NCBI RefSeq assembly: GCF_000411555.1
Contig: NZ_KE150486.1
Location: 434,001-498,000 of the forward strand
DNA from: Atopobium sp. oral taxon 199 str. F0494
Lineage (GTDB): Bacteria; Actinomycetota; Coriobacteriia; Coriobacteriales; Atopobiaceae
Length of the DNA stretch: 64,000 nt
Reading direction: 5' to 3'
Positions 15,957-23,378 of this stretch are shown here, one piece after another (the stretch's first letter is position 1; every line of letters starts with the position of its first letter). A program made the translations under genes and the position numbers. The notes beneath the pieces are model-generated. The model was given only the letters and a program-made list of their open reading frames with translations, made no database searches and was not told where the DNA came from.

Positions 15957-18719
15957 TTACTTGGTAGCAATCTTCTTCGGTCCGCCGTTTGCAGCGAGCT
16001 TTGCCTGAGCTGCCGCAAGACGAGCGATGGGCACGCGATACGGCGAGCAAGACACATAGTCAAGACCAAGGTTGTAGTACATGTGGATGGACTCAGGATC
16101 GCCGCCCGTCTCTCCGCAGACGCCAATGGTGAGGTTGGGGTTACCCTTATGACCGCCTTCGACGCCCATGCGGACGAGCTCTGCAACACCCTTGTCAAGC
16201 GTTGCGAACGGGTTGGTCTTAACAATCTTGCGCTCCAAATACAGAGGCATAAAGGCGGACTCAACGTCGTCGCGGGAGAAGCCGAGGCAGGTCTGGGTCA
16301 GGTCGTTGGTGCCGAAGGAGAAGAAATCAGCATGCTTTGCAATTTCTTCAGACATGATGGCAGCGCGAGGCAGCTCAATCATGGTACCAACGGGGATATC
16401 CAGCTCAACGCCGTACTCATCGGCAACCTGTTTGATGGTCTTCTCGACCTCTTCACGCACCTGTACCAGCTCCTCCTCAAAGCCTACGAGAGGAACCATG
16501 ATCTCAGGATGGGGATCAAGGCCGACGCGCTTGAGCTCTGCGGCGGCGCTTGCTATAGCACGAACTTGCATAACATTGAGCTCGGGATACACGATGCCCA
16601 AACGGCAGCCACGCAAACCGAGCATGGGGTTTGCTTCCTGGAACGCATCAAACTTAGCGAGAAGCGCCCGTTTAGCGGTAGCGTCTTTACCCTGCTCTTC
16701 ATCATGGGCAATCTCAACCTCAAGATCGCGCGGAGAGTCAAGGAACTCATGCAGAGGCGGATCAAGCAGGCGAACAACAACGTCTTTGCCGTCCATAACC
16801 TTGAACATACCAAGGAAATCGCCCTTTTGCGCGCGACCAAGCTGGTCAATAGCAAGCTGCTTGACGTCCTCGGAATCAGCCAAAATGAAGTCCTGGATAA
16901 GGTGCTTACGCTCACCGAGGAACATGTGCTCGGTGCGGTCAAGGCCGATTGCCTCTGCGCCGTTATCAAGTGATGTCTGAGCGTCGGCGGGGTTGTCGGC
17001 GTTTGCACGAACGCCGATGTTGCGGCCGCGAGAGCTATCAAGACGAACCTCGTCAGCCCACTTCAGGATTGTCTGAAGGTCACCGGAGAGCTCAGGCTGG
17101 ACCAACTCGACAGCGCCGAGAATGACATCGCCGGTAGTGCCGTCAATGGAGATGATATCGCCTTCATTAACAACCAGATCAGAGCCAGCGACCGTGAAGC
17201 GCTTGTTAGCCGCGTCAATACGCAAAACATCAACGCCGCAGACGCAAGGAGCGCCCATGCCACGGGCGATGACAGCCGCATGGCTGGTCTTGCCGCCATG
17301 AGACGTAAGGATGCCCTCAGCCGCGACCATGCCATGAAGATCATCGGGCGTAGTTTCCCAGCGAACCAAGATACAAGGCTTACCAGCCTCGGCGTACTTC
17401 TCGGCGTCTGAAGACGAGAACACGGCAGCGCCGACAGCAGCGCCAGGAGAGGCATTAAGACCCTTGGCGATAGTCTCATACTTTGCATTGGGGTCAAATT
17501 GCGGGTGCAAAAGCTGGTCGAGCTGCTCAGGAGCAACGCGGGTAACAGCCTGCTCCTTGGTGATGCGGCCTTCCTCATACATCTGGATTGCGACCTTCAG
17601 AGCGGAAAGTGCCGTACGCTTGCCTACACGAGTCTGAAGCATCCAAAGCTTGCCGTTTTCGATGGTGAACTCAATGTCCATCATGTCAGCGTAGTGATCC
17701 TCAAGAATCTCAAAGACGTGGAAGAGCTCTTCGCCCGCCTCTTTGAGAGCGGGAACCTTAACGAGATCGGTAATAGGCTCGGTGTTGCGGATACCAGCAA
17801 CAACGTCTTCGCCCTGCGCGTTAACAAGGAAATCGCCATAGCGCTCGTTGGTGCCGTCGGCGGGGTTACGCGTAAAAGCAACGCCGGTAGCCGAAGTCTC
17901 ACCCTTGTTGCCGAAAACCATGACCTGAACGTTTACAGCAGTACCAAGGTCATCAGGAATCTTGTTCTGCTTACGATAGAGGATGGCGCGGTCGTTCATC
18001 CAAGAACCGAAAACAGCCTGCTCAGCAAGGCGGAGCTGGAGATATGGATCGGAAGGAAAGACGGCAAAGCCGTTCTTTGAAACCTCTGGGTGCTCTTTGA
18101 CGTCAACATTGGCTGCAAAGATGCCCTTGAACCAGGTCACAAGTTCACGAAGATCGTTGGCGGTAAGCTCCGTGTCAAGCGTGACGCCCTTCTCGGCCTT
18201 CTTAGCAGAGATGGCATCCTCAAAGAGCTGGCCGGAAACGCCCATAACCACGCCTGAGAACATCTGAACGAAGCGACGGTAGGAGTCCCAAGCAAAGCGC
18301 TCATTGCCTGTCTGCTTGATGAGGCCCTGAACCGATTCGTCATTAAGGCCAAGGTTCAAAACGGTATCCATCATGCCCGGCATGGAGAACGGAGCGCCAG
18401 AACGGACAGAGACAAGCAGGGGATCTTCTTTATCGCCAAGCTTCTTCCCCATGCGCTCCTCAAGATCCTGCATGGCCGAATCAATCTCTTCAATAACGCC
18501 ATCAGGCCAAACGTTGCCCGCTGTAGAGTAGGCTACGCACGTCTGGCACGTAATTGAAAAACCAGGAGGGACAGGCAGGCCAATCTTAGACATCTCAGCA
18601 AGGTTAGCGCCCTTGCCGCCGACAATCCATTTTGCCTCGTCTACGGATGCACCGGCGACTTCAGTCACATCGTTACCGGCATGATCCTTTCCAAAGCTGT
18701 ACACATGCTTCTCAGACAT
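15957..18719 (-). CDS. ppdK: pyruvate, phosphate dikinase
   Basis: PPDK interconverts pyruvate, ATP and phosphate with PEP, AMP and diphosphate, and acts in glycolysis or gluconeogenesis of many anaerobes. The N-terminal ATP-grasp domain includes VGGKGANLAEMSKIGLPVPP and SVRSGAPFSMPGMMDTVLNL. The phosphohistidine motif GGKTSHAAVIARGMGAPCVC follows, and the C-terminal PEP/pyruvate barrel ends with GVCGETGGDPESI and a CSPYRVPIARLAAAQ stretch. The length of 920 residues is slightly above the usual 870-900. It is a single-gene unit with its own upstream region and terminator. Confidence 0.97.
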   Translation of the reverse strand: MSEKHVYSFGKDHAGNDVTEVAGASVDEAKWIVGGKGANLAEMSKIGLPVPPGFSITCQTCVAYSTAGNVWPDGVIEEIDSAMQDLEERMGKKLGDKEDPLLVSVRSGAPFSMPGMMDTVLNLGLNDESVQGLIKQTGNERFAWDSYRRFVQMFSGVVMGVSGQLFEDAISAKKAEKGVTLDTELTANDLRELVTWFKGIFAANVDVKEHPEVSKNGFAVFPSDPYLQLRLAEQAVFGSWMNDRAILYRKQNKIPDDLGTAVNVQVMVFGNKGETSATGVAFTRNPADGTNERYGDFLVNAQGEDVVAGIRNTEPITDLVKVPALKEAGEELFHVFEILEDHYADMMDIEFTIENGKLWMLQTRVGKRTALSALKVAIQMYEEGRITKEQAVTRVAPEQLDQLLHPQFDPNAKYETIAKGLNASPGAAVGAAVFSSSDAEKYAEAGKPCILVRWETTPDDLHGMVAAEGILTSHGGKTSHAAVIARGMGAPCVCGVDVLRIDAANKRFTVAGSDLVVNEGDIISIDGTTGDVILGAVELVQPELSGDLQTILKWADEVRLDSSRGRNIGVRANADNPADAQTSLDNGAEAIGLDRTEHMFLGERKHLIQDFILADSEDVKQLAIDQLGRAQKGDFLGMFKVMDGKDVVVRLLDPPLHEFLDSPRDLEVEIAHDEEQGKDATAKRALLAKFDAFQEANPMLGLRGCRLGIVYPELNVMQVRAIASAAAELKRVGLDPHPEIMVPLVGFEEELVQVREEVEKTIKQVADEYGVELDIPVGTMIELPRAAIMSEEIAKHADFFSFGTNDLTQTCLGFSRDDVESAFMPLYLERKIVKTNPFATLDKGVAELVRMGVEGGHKGNPNLTIGVCGETGGDPESIHMYYNLGLDYVSCSPYRVPIARLAAAQAKLAANGGPKKIATK

Positions 18720-18796
18720 AACACTCCAAACCTTTAAAACCAGACACGCTCAAGCGTGCACTTACACCACATAACATGAGTACACAGGGTGCGAAC

Positions 18797-18812
18797 TCAT
18801 AACAAGTTATGA
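18797..18812. promoter_or_regulatory. palindromic operator candidate in the ppdK leader
   Basis: TCATAAC-AA-GTTATGA is a perfect 16-base palindrome about 80 bases upstream of the ppdK start and downstream of a TATAAT-like -10. The related string CATAACATGAGTAC lies nearby. It could bind a repressor of ppdK. No regulator is identified. Confidence 0.35.
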
Positions 18813-18875
18813 TATCAAGCTGCAAGTAAATCGGAGTCGAATATACGCTCATCGGCATTATTCAACCACTCACGG

Positions 18876-18881
18876 ATTATA
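18876..18881 (-). promoter_or_regulatory. ppdK promoter -10 element
   Basis: On the minus strand TGGTATAAT is an extended -10 with a perfect TATAAT hexamer. It lies directly after the permease stop codon and predicts a ppdK leader of about 150 bases. The -35 at the expected place (AGCTGT) is poor. Confidence 0.55.
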
Positions 18882-18896
18882 CCAAATATCTTGGCG

Positions 18897-20216
18897 CTAC
18901 AGCTGAAGCAGGATAAAGTAAGCGACAAAAGCAAGCGCGGCAACCCACATCAAAGGCTTTACCTTCTTTACATTGCCCGTAACAAGCGCAACGATCACAT
19001 AGAAGATAAATCCAAAACCGATGCCATCGGAGATTGAGTAGGTCATGGGAATGCCTGCGATAACCATAAACGCAGGGAATCCCTCAAGAAGATCGTTCCA
19101 ATCAATCTCCGTAACTTCAGTCATCATGAGGAAGCCAACGATGACCAGGGCGCCCGTTGTAGCAGCGGAGTCAACAATAGAAATTAGCGGAGCTACAAAG
19201 GCTGAGACAAAGAAGAAAAGACCGGTAAAGACCGATGCAAGACCCGTTCGACCACCATCGGCCGCGCCGGAAGCGGATTCAATAAACGTAGTAATCGAAG
19301 ACGCACCAAAGAGACCGCCTGCGGCCGCAGCTGCAGAATCGACGATAAGAATCTGCTTGATATCTTGTACCTCTCCGTCTTCTGTCAGAAATTCTCCCTG
19401 CTTTGCAATGGCCATCGCAGAACCCATGGTGTCAAAGAAGTCCGACATCATCAGCGAGAATGCAAAAACGAGAAGAACAGGAGTGGTTAGAACTTTAACG
19501 ATTCCCATGACACCGTTGGCATCGGTTTGAAATGGCGCTCCAAACGAAGAGAAATCGAGGCCGGAAATAATGCCCGCGGGTACCGCGGTCACGCCGAGCG
19601 GAATGCCAGCCAGAACCGCAAGAATAATGCCGATGAGCAAGGAGCCCTTGACTTTGGCGGAATACAGAATGACAGTCGCAACAATGGAAACCAAACCAAC
19701 TATAAAGGTCGGCTCAAAGATATTTCCAAGTGAAACCATCGTCGATTCATTGGCAACCAAGATACCAGCGTTCTTGAGACCAATCATGGCAATAAACAGT
19801 CCAAGGCCCACAGAGATTGCATGACGCAAAGAAACTGGAATGGCATCCATAACAGCTTCACGAAGGCCGCACAGAACAAGAAGGAGAATTGCAATGCCTT
19901 CTACAAAGATAACGGCCATGGAGGCGTGCCAGTCACCTCCTGTAACTTGTGTAAGGGTAAATGCCACAACAGCGTTTACACCCATTCCCGACGCGCACGC
20001 CAGAGGGCGGTTGGAAAAAAGACCCATGCAGATTGTCATAATACCCGCGCCGATGCACGTCGACGTAATTGCAGCGCTTAACGGCACTCCGGCCATGGCC
20101 AATATGCCAGGATTAACGGCAATGATATAGGCCATTGCAAGAAACGTTGTGAGTCCGGCGCGTAATTCTTGGGTAACAGACGATCCACGCTCACCTAGTT
20201 TAAAGAGCTTTTCCAT
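18897..20216 (-). CDS. NCS2-family purine permease (PbuG/AdeP-like)
   Basis: This is a multi-spanning permease of the NCS2/azaguanine-like group that imports adenine, guanine or hypoxanthine. LRAGLTTFLAMAYIIAVNPG near the N-terminus, SGMGVNAVVAFTL, FFDTMGSAMAIA and GASSITTFIESASGAADGGR are family signatures. There are about 12 hydrophobic segments. I place the start at the ATG at 20216, because GAGGGGAATTGGTG precedes it. Only about 64 bases separate it from dut, and no purine riboswitch fits in that space. The exact substrate cannot be told from sequence. Confidence 0.9.
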   Translation of the reverse strand: MEKLFKLGERGSSVTQELRAGLTTFLAMAYIIAVNPGILAMAGVPLSAAITSTCIGAGIMTICMGLFSNRPLACASGMGVNAVVAFTLTQVTGGDWHASMAVIFVEGIAILLLVLCGLREAVMDAIPVSLRHAISVGLGLFIAMIGLKNAGILVANESTMVSLGNIFEPTFIVGLVSIVATVILYSAKVKGSLLIGIILAVLAGIPLGVTAVPAGIISGLDFSSFGAPFQTDANGVMGIVKVLTTPVLLVFAFSLMMSDFFDTMGSAMAIAKQGEFLTEDGEVQDIKQILIVDSAAAAAGGLFGASSITTFIESASGAADGGRTGLASVFTGLFFFVSAFVAPLISIVDSAATTGALVIVGFLMMTEVTEIDWNDLLEGFPAFMVIAGIPMTYSISDGIGFGFIFYVIVALVTGNVKKVKPLMWVAALAFVAYFILLQL

Positions 20217-20280
20217 CACCAATTCCCCTCTCTCTGCAATTGGCAGACATGTACGAACTTGCACAACTTATCTACACAAG

Positions 20281-20757
20281 CTAAACACCGCTTGAACCAA
20301 AACCGCCTGCTCCTCTATCTGTTGCATCAAGCTCATCTACTTCAACGAGCTGCACAACGGGCACACGTTGTATCACCAGCTGCGCAATGCGCTCCCCGCG
20401 CTCGATATGGATGGTAGTGTTCGCATCAAGATTGACCGCACATACCTTCAACTCACCACGATAATGAGCGTCAACAAGACCCGGAGTGTTTGCCATGGAC
20501 AAACCTTCACGGTATGCAAGGCCGCTTCGCGGCTGAACAAAACCGGCATATCCGTCAGGAATAGCGATAGCCAGTCCGGTTGAAATAAGACGGCGCTCAA
20601 AGGGCTTGAGATCCAGCTCTTCTGCACTTCTTAAATCCAATCCTGCGTCTCCGCTATAGGCATATGACGGAAGATCAACGGAAGGGTCGAGACGTTTTAT
20701 GGGAAGTTGTATGTCACAGTCACAGGTATGTTCATTCATTAGTGAACCATCATTCAT
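20281..20757 (-). CDS. dut: dUTP diphosphatase
   Basis: dUTPase hydrolyses dUTP to dUMP, keeping uracil out of DNA and feeding dTMP synthesis. All five motifs of the trimeric family are visible: SGDAGLDLRS, PRSGLAYREG, NTPGLVDAHYRGELKV, ERIAQLVIQ and the C-terminal DRGAGGFGSSGV. The length is 158 residues from the first ATG. A second ATG six codons later (MNEHTC) is also possible. It overlaps the end of nrdR by 8 bases, so the two nucleotide-metabolism genes are coupled. Confidence 0.93.
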   Translation of the reverse strand: MNDGSLMNEHTCDCDIQLPIKRLDPSVDLPSYAYSGDAGLDLRSAEELDLKPFERRLISTGLAIAIPDGYAGFVQPRSGLAYREGLSMANTPGLVDAHYRGELKVCAVNLDANTTIHIERGERIAQLVIQRVPVVQLVEVDELDATDRGAGGFGSSGV

Positions 20758-21202
20758 TAGTGAGACTCCTTAGCTCTTCGCTGAACTCATCAACATCTTT
20801 GAAATCACGGTATACCGAAGCAAAGCGTATGTAGGCGACCTTATCAAGGGCGATAAGCTCTTTAAGCACAGCGCTACCAAGATCTTCAGAGGATATTTCA
20901 TTTTGGCCGCCGTCACGAAGACCCGACTCGACCGCATCAATCAAAGCGTCCAGTCTTTCGACGGCTATATCGCGTTTTACCGTAGCGGCGATAAGGCCTC
21001 GCATTAATTTCTGCCGGTCAAAAGGTTCTGTATGACCATCTTTCTTGCGAACAACGAGAGGTATCTCCTCTCGTCTTTCATAAGTCGTAAAACGATAGCC
21101 GCATTTTATGCATTCGCGCCGACGTCGTATAGCGTCATTGTTATCAGACGAACGAGAATCAACAACTTTTGATTCTTCATATCCGCATTTTGGACAACGC
21201 AT
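20750..21202 (-). CDS. nrdR: transcriptional repressor NrdR
   Basis: NrdR senses ATP and dATP with an ATP-cone and represses ribonucleotide reductase genes. The zinc ribbon MRCPKCGYEESKVVDSR with RRECIKCGYRFTTYER occupies residues 1-50. The ATP-cone starts with VVRKKDGHTEPFDRQKLMRG. The ATG at 21202 has a GAGAGGAT ribosome binding site and gives the standard 150 residues. No ribonucleotide reductase gene is in the window. dut follows directly. Confidence 0.96.
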   Translation of the reverse strand: MRCPKCGYEESKVVDSRSSDNNDAIRRRRECIKCGYRFTTYERREEIPLVVRKKDGHTEPFDRQKLMRGLIAATVKRDIAVERLDALIDAVESGLRDGGQNEISSEDLGSAVLKELIALDKVAYIRFASVYRDFKDVDEFSEELRSLTNE

Positions 21203-21230
21203 AGTATCCTCTCTGTTGACATACAAGGAA

Positions 21231-21283
21231 GATACCATGTATCCCCAAAAAAGAAGAGCACGGTCAAAATTCTTGGTGCTAAA
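21231..21283 (-). promoter_or_regulatory. possible nrdR promoter with short palindrome
   Basis: On the minus strand TTGACC, an 18-base spacer and GATACA form a moderate promoter upstream of nrdR. The -10 overlaps the palindrome GATAC-CAT-GTATC (21231-21243), a possible operator. A weak hairpin (AGCAC with GTGCT) followed by CTTCTTTTTT in the same stretch may end the LysM transcript. Confidence 0.35.
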
Positions 21284-21299
21284 GGCCTAAAACATTCCG

Positions 21300-21758
21300 C
21301 TAATGGCGCGCAAAAGGAACTTTCAGCACTTCTCCCGGCTTAAGCGTTGTATCTGAAAGTCCATTTATTTTTTGGATATGGTGCGCTACGTCAGCGGTGG
21401 ATACCCCTGTAACGCCATGCTGTGCGGCAAGTGACCAAAGAGAATCGCCAGACTTCACAGAAACTGTCTCCGTTTGAACCTGATTCAAAGAAGCGTCAAC
21501 GGAATCTTCTATCGCAGCCATACGAAGGCTATAAACTGACATGAGAACAGCAGCTACCACTGCAAAAGCAGCAGCAAAGACAATGAGTTGCCGTAAAGAA
21601 AAAGGCTGATAAGGCGCGACAACCCGTTCATGTTTGATTTGTGCGGCTGAAGCTGATTTTGCGGATGCTCCTCCCTCAATGAGAACAAGTCCGCGCGATG
21701 TAGTCTTCAACGCAGAAGTGCCGTCAGACATGCATGCATCTAAATACTGCTTATCCAT
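21300..21758 (-). CDS. membrane-anchored LysM protein, probable SOS cell division inhibitor (YneA-like)
   Basis: The protein of 152 residues has one membrane helix at about residues 57-77 and a C-terminal LysM peptidoglycan-binding domain at about 97-148 (ETVSVKSGDSLWSLAAQHGV through LKPGEVLKVPFA). In Bacillus and relatives a small membrane LysM protein, YneA, is divergent from lexA and delays division during DNA damage. This gene has the same layout. Its promoter holds two LexA-like boxes. The N-terminal 50 residues, presumably cytoplasmic, have no clear match. I place the start at the ATG at 21758, which has AAAGGAT upstream. The function is inferred from domain order and position only. Confidence 0.72.
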   Translation of the reverse strand: MDKQYLDACMSDGTSALKTTSRGLVLIEGGASAKSASAAQIKHERVVAPYQPFSLRQLIVFAAAFAVVAAVLMSVYSLRMAAIEDSVDASLNQVQTETVSVKSGDSLWSLAAQHGVTGVSTADVAHHIQKINGLSDTTLKPGEVLKVPFARH

Positions 21759-21823
21759 AGTGCGATCCTTTCCGAAGTGCTTCTCGGAACGGTTATACCT
21801 TACCAACCGGACAACAATCGAAC

Positions 21824-21867
21824 CGAACATGTGTACTCACTATAGACCGTACGTTTGTTCGTGTCAA
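21824..21867 (-). promoter_or_regulatory. LysM gene promoter with two LexA boxes
   Basis: On the minus strand TTGACA (21862-21867), a 17-base spacer and TATAGT (21839-21844) form a near-consensus promoter. A LexA-like box fills the spacer (plus strand CGTACGTTTGTTCG, 21848-21861). A second lies just past the -10 (CGAACATGTGTACT, 21824-21837). The reference is the Gram-positive box CGAAC-N4-GTTCG. Confidence 0.75.
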
Positions 21868-21876
21868 CAAAAAATA

Positions 21877-21916
21877 CGAACATTCGTTTGATTTTTATAC
21901 CGAACAGGTGTATGAT
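21877..21916 (+). promoter_or_regulatory. lexA promoter with two LexA boxes
   Basis: TTGATT (21888-21893), a 17-base spacer and TATGAT (21911-21916) form the lexA promoter. One LexA-like box covers the -35 (CGAACATTCGTTTG, 21877-21890) and another covers the spacer end and -10 (CGAACAGGTGTATG, 21901-21914). This fits autoregulation of lexA. Confidence 0.78.
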
Positions 21917-21941
21917 ATGCACAGCGATAAAGGAGGTCCGC

Positions 21942-22598
21942 ATGCCTAAGGGAAAGCTCAGCAAGCGTCAAAGTGCTATCTATGAATACATATGCTCGTA
22001 CACAGAAGAGCATGGCTATCCTCCCTCGGTAAGGGAAATCGGCAAGGCTGTTCAACTCGCTTCGCCTTCCACCGTTCACATGCACCTTAAAGTTCTTGAA
22101 GAGCTTGGTCTTATCAGCCGAGATCCTAAAAAGCCTCGAACTATGAAAATCGTCCCTCGCAGCTCTGATGGCTCTCGTTCCAGCGTAAAGCTCGCTTCAA
22201 TCTCCCAAGACATCAATGCCAACGTTATTACGCTGCCTGTCATCGGCAACGTCGCTGCAGGTACACCAATTCTTGCAGAGCAAAATGTTGAGGATACGCT
22301 TTCTTTGCCTACAAGCATTGTCGGCGATGCAAGCACGTTCATCCTCCGTGTGCACGGGGAATCCATGATTAACGCCGGTATTTTTAATGGCGACTACATC
22401 ATCGTAAAAGAGCAACAAGACGCTCACGATGGGCAGATTGTTGTCGCGCTCATTGATGATTCCGCAACAGTCAAGACTTTTTATCGAGAAAAGAACTGCA
22501 TCCGTCTCCAGCCTGAAAATGACACGATGGAGCCTATCTATTCAGATAATCCCCGCATCCTTGGTATCGTTACGGCATTAATCCGCTCTCTATCCTAG
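21942..22598 (+). CDS. lexA: SOS repressor LexA
   Basis: LexA represses DNA damage genes and cleaves itself when RecA filaments form. The winged helix is at residues 1-70 (LSKRQSAIYEYICSYTEEHG, SPSTVHMHLKVLEELGLI). The cleavage bond is Ala106-Gly107 in GNVAAGTPI. The catalytic Ser141 is in VHGESM and Lys178 in ATVKTF. The ATG at 21942 has a perfect AGGAGGT upstream, giving 218 residues. It is one of only three plus-strand genes, divergent from the LysM gene and followed closely by an acyltransferase-like membrane protein. Confidence 0.96.
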   Translation: MPKGKLSKRQSAIYEYICSYTEEHGYPPSVREIGKAVQLASPSTVHMHLKVLEELGLISRDPKKPRTMKIVPRSSDGSRSSVKLASISQDINANVITLPVIGNVAAGTPILAEQNVEDTLSLPTSIVGDASTFILRVHGESMINAGIFNGDYIIVKEQQDAHDGQIVVALIDDSATVKTFYREKNCIRLQPENDTMEPIYSDNPRILGIVTALIRSLS

Positions 22599-22607
22599 GA
22601 GGACGTC

Positions 22608-23378
22608 TTGACGCCGGCGCGATTTTCTTCAGGTTCAGAATTACGTATTGTGTTTTTTGATACCTGGCGAGGTCTGTCTATCATTTCGATGGTGCTCTTT
22701 CATTTTGCATACGACCTTGTATATATAGAAGATCTTGCTTTACTCTGGTTCACCCGTCCTCTGACCGACCTATGGGGAGCCAGCATATCTTGGTCGTTTC
22801 TTTTTATTGCCGGTTCTATGTGTTCTTTTTCAAAAAATGCGCTCAAGCGAGCCTTTATATACGGCCTGTTCGCGCTTATGATTTATGTGGCTACGTCTAT
22901 CGCCCGTATAGACGCCCCTATCTCATTTGGCATTATCTATTGTATGGCCGCCTGCACACTTATTGAAGCGCTGCTTCAAAAATGCGGTATTTTCGTACAG
23001 GGATATACCACAGCTGCCCTGTTATTCATACTCTTTCTTGTGCTCTACAATCTTCCTTCCGGCACAGTAGGAATCGGGCCTTTGTGTATACGTCTGCCCA
23101 GCACGCTCTATGCAACCGGCTATCTTGCGTGGCTGGGATTTCCGGGGCTACATTTCATAACGAGTGACTACTATCCATTGCTTCCCTACCTATTGCTCTA
23201 TCTTTCGGGAGCCGCTTGTAACCGAGCAGCCCTCGCGCAGGGATACACGCCTGCACTGCAGAGGCTCTACATTCCTGTAGTCTCAGAAATAGGAAAATAT
23301 CCTCTTGTCATCTATATCCTGCATCAGCCTCTTTTGCTGCTCATAGCAGGTGTGCTTACCGGGCACATGCCAATCTAG
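22608..23378 (+). CDS. heparan-alpha-glucosaminide N-acetyltransferase-like membrane protein (DUF1624)
   Basis: This polytopic membrane protein of 256 residues has the DUF1624/HGSNAT-catalytic-like pattern. VFFDTWRGLSIISMVLFHFA near the start gives the family's Asp, Arg and His, and about seven or eight hydrophobic helices follow. The C-terminus contains SEIGKYPLVIYILHQPLLL, typical of membrane acyltransferases. The substrate is unknown. The start is TTG at 22608 with AGGAGG 6 bases upstream, overlapping the end of lexA, so it is probably cotranscribed with lexA and damage-inducible. Its stop shares the palindrome CTAG with the stop of the converging hflX. Confidence 0.75.
   Translation: MTPARFSSGSELRIVFFDTWRGLSIISMVLFHFAYDLVYIEDLALLWFTRPLTDLWGASISWSFLFIAGSMCSFSKNALKRAFIYGLFALMIYVATSIARIDAPISFGIIYCMAACTLIEALLQKCGIFVQGYTTAALLFILFLVLYNLPSGTVGIGPLCIRLPSTLYATGYLAWLGFPGLHFITSDYYPLLPYLLLYLSGAACNRAALAQGYTPALQRLYIPVVSEIGKYPLVIYILHQPLLLLIAGVLTGHMPI

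Noticed and set aside
15951-16973. Long plus-strand open frame of 340 codons opposite ppdK
   Set aside because: It lies wholly antisense to a clear PPDK and the protein has no recognisable motif. It is a by-product of the codon use of ppdK.
20217-20280. Purine riboswitch upstream of the NCS2 permease
   Set aside because: Only 64 bases separate the permease from dut, and the conserved purine aptamer core is absent. A short inverted repeat (CCAATT and AATTGG) around the ribosome binding site is all I see.
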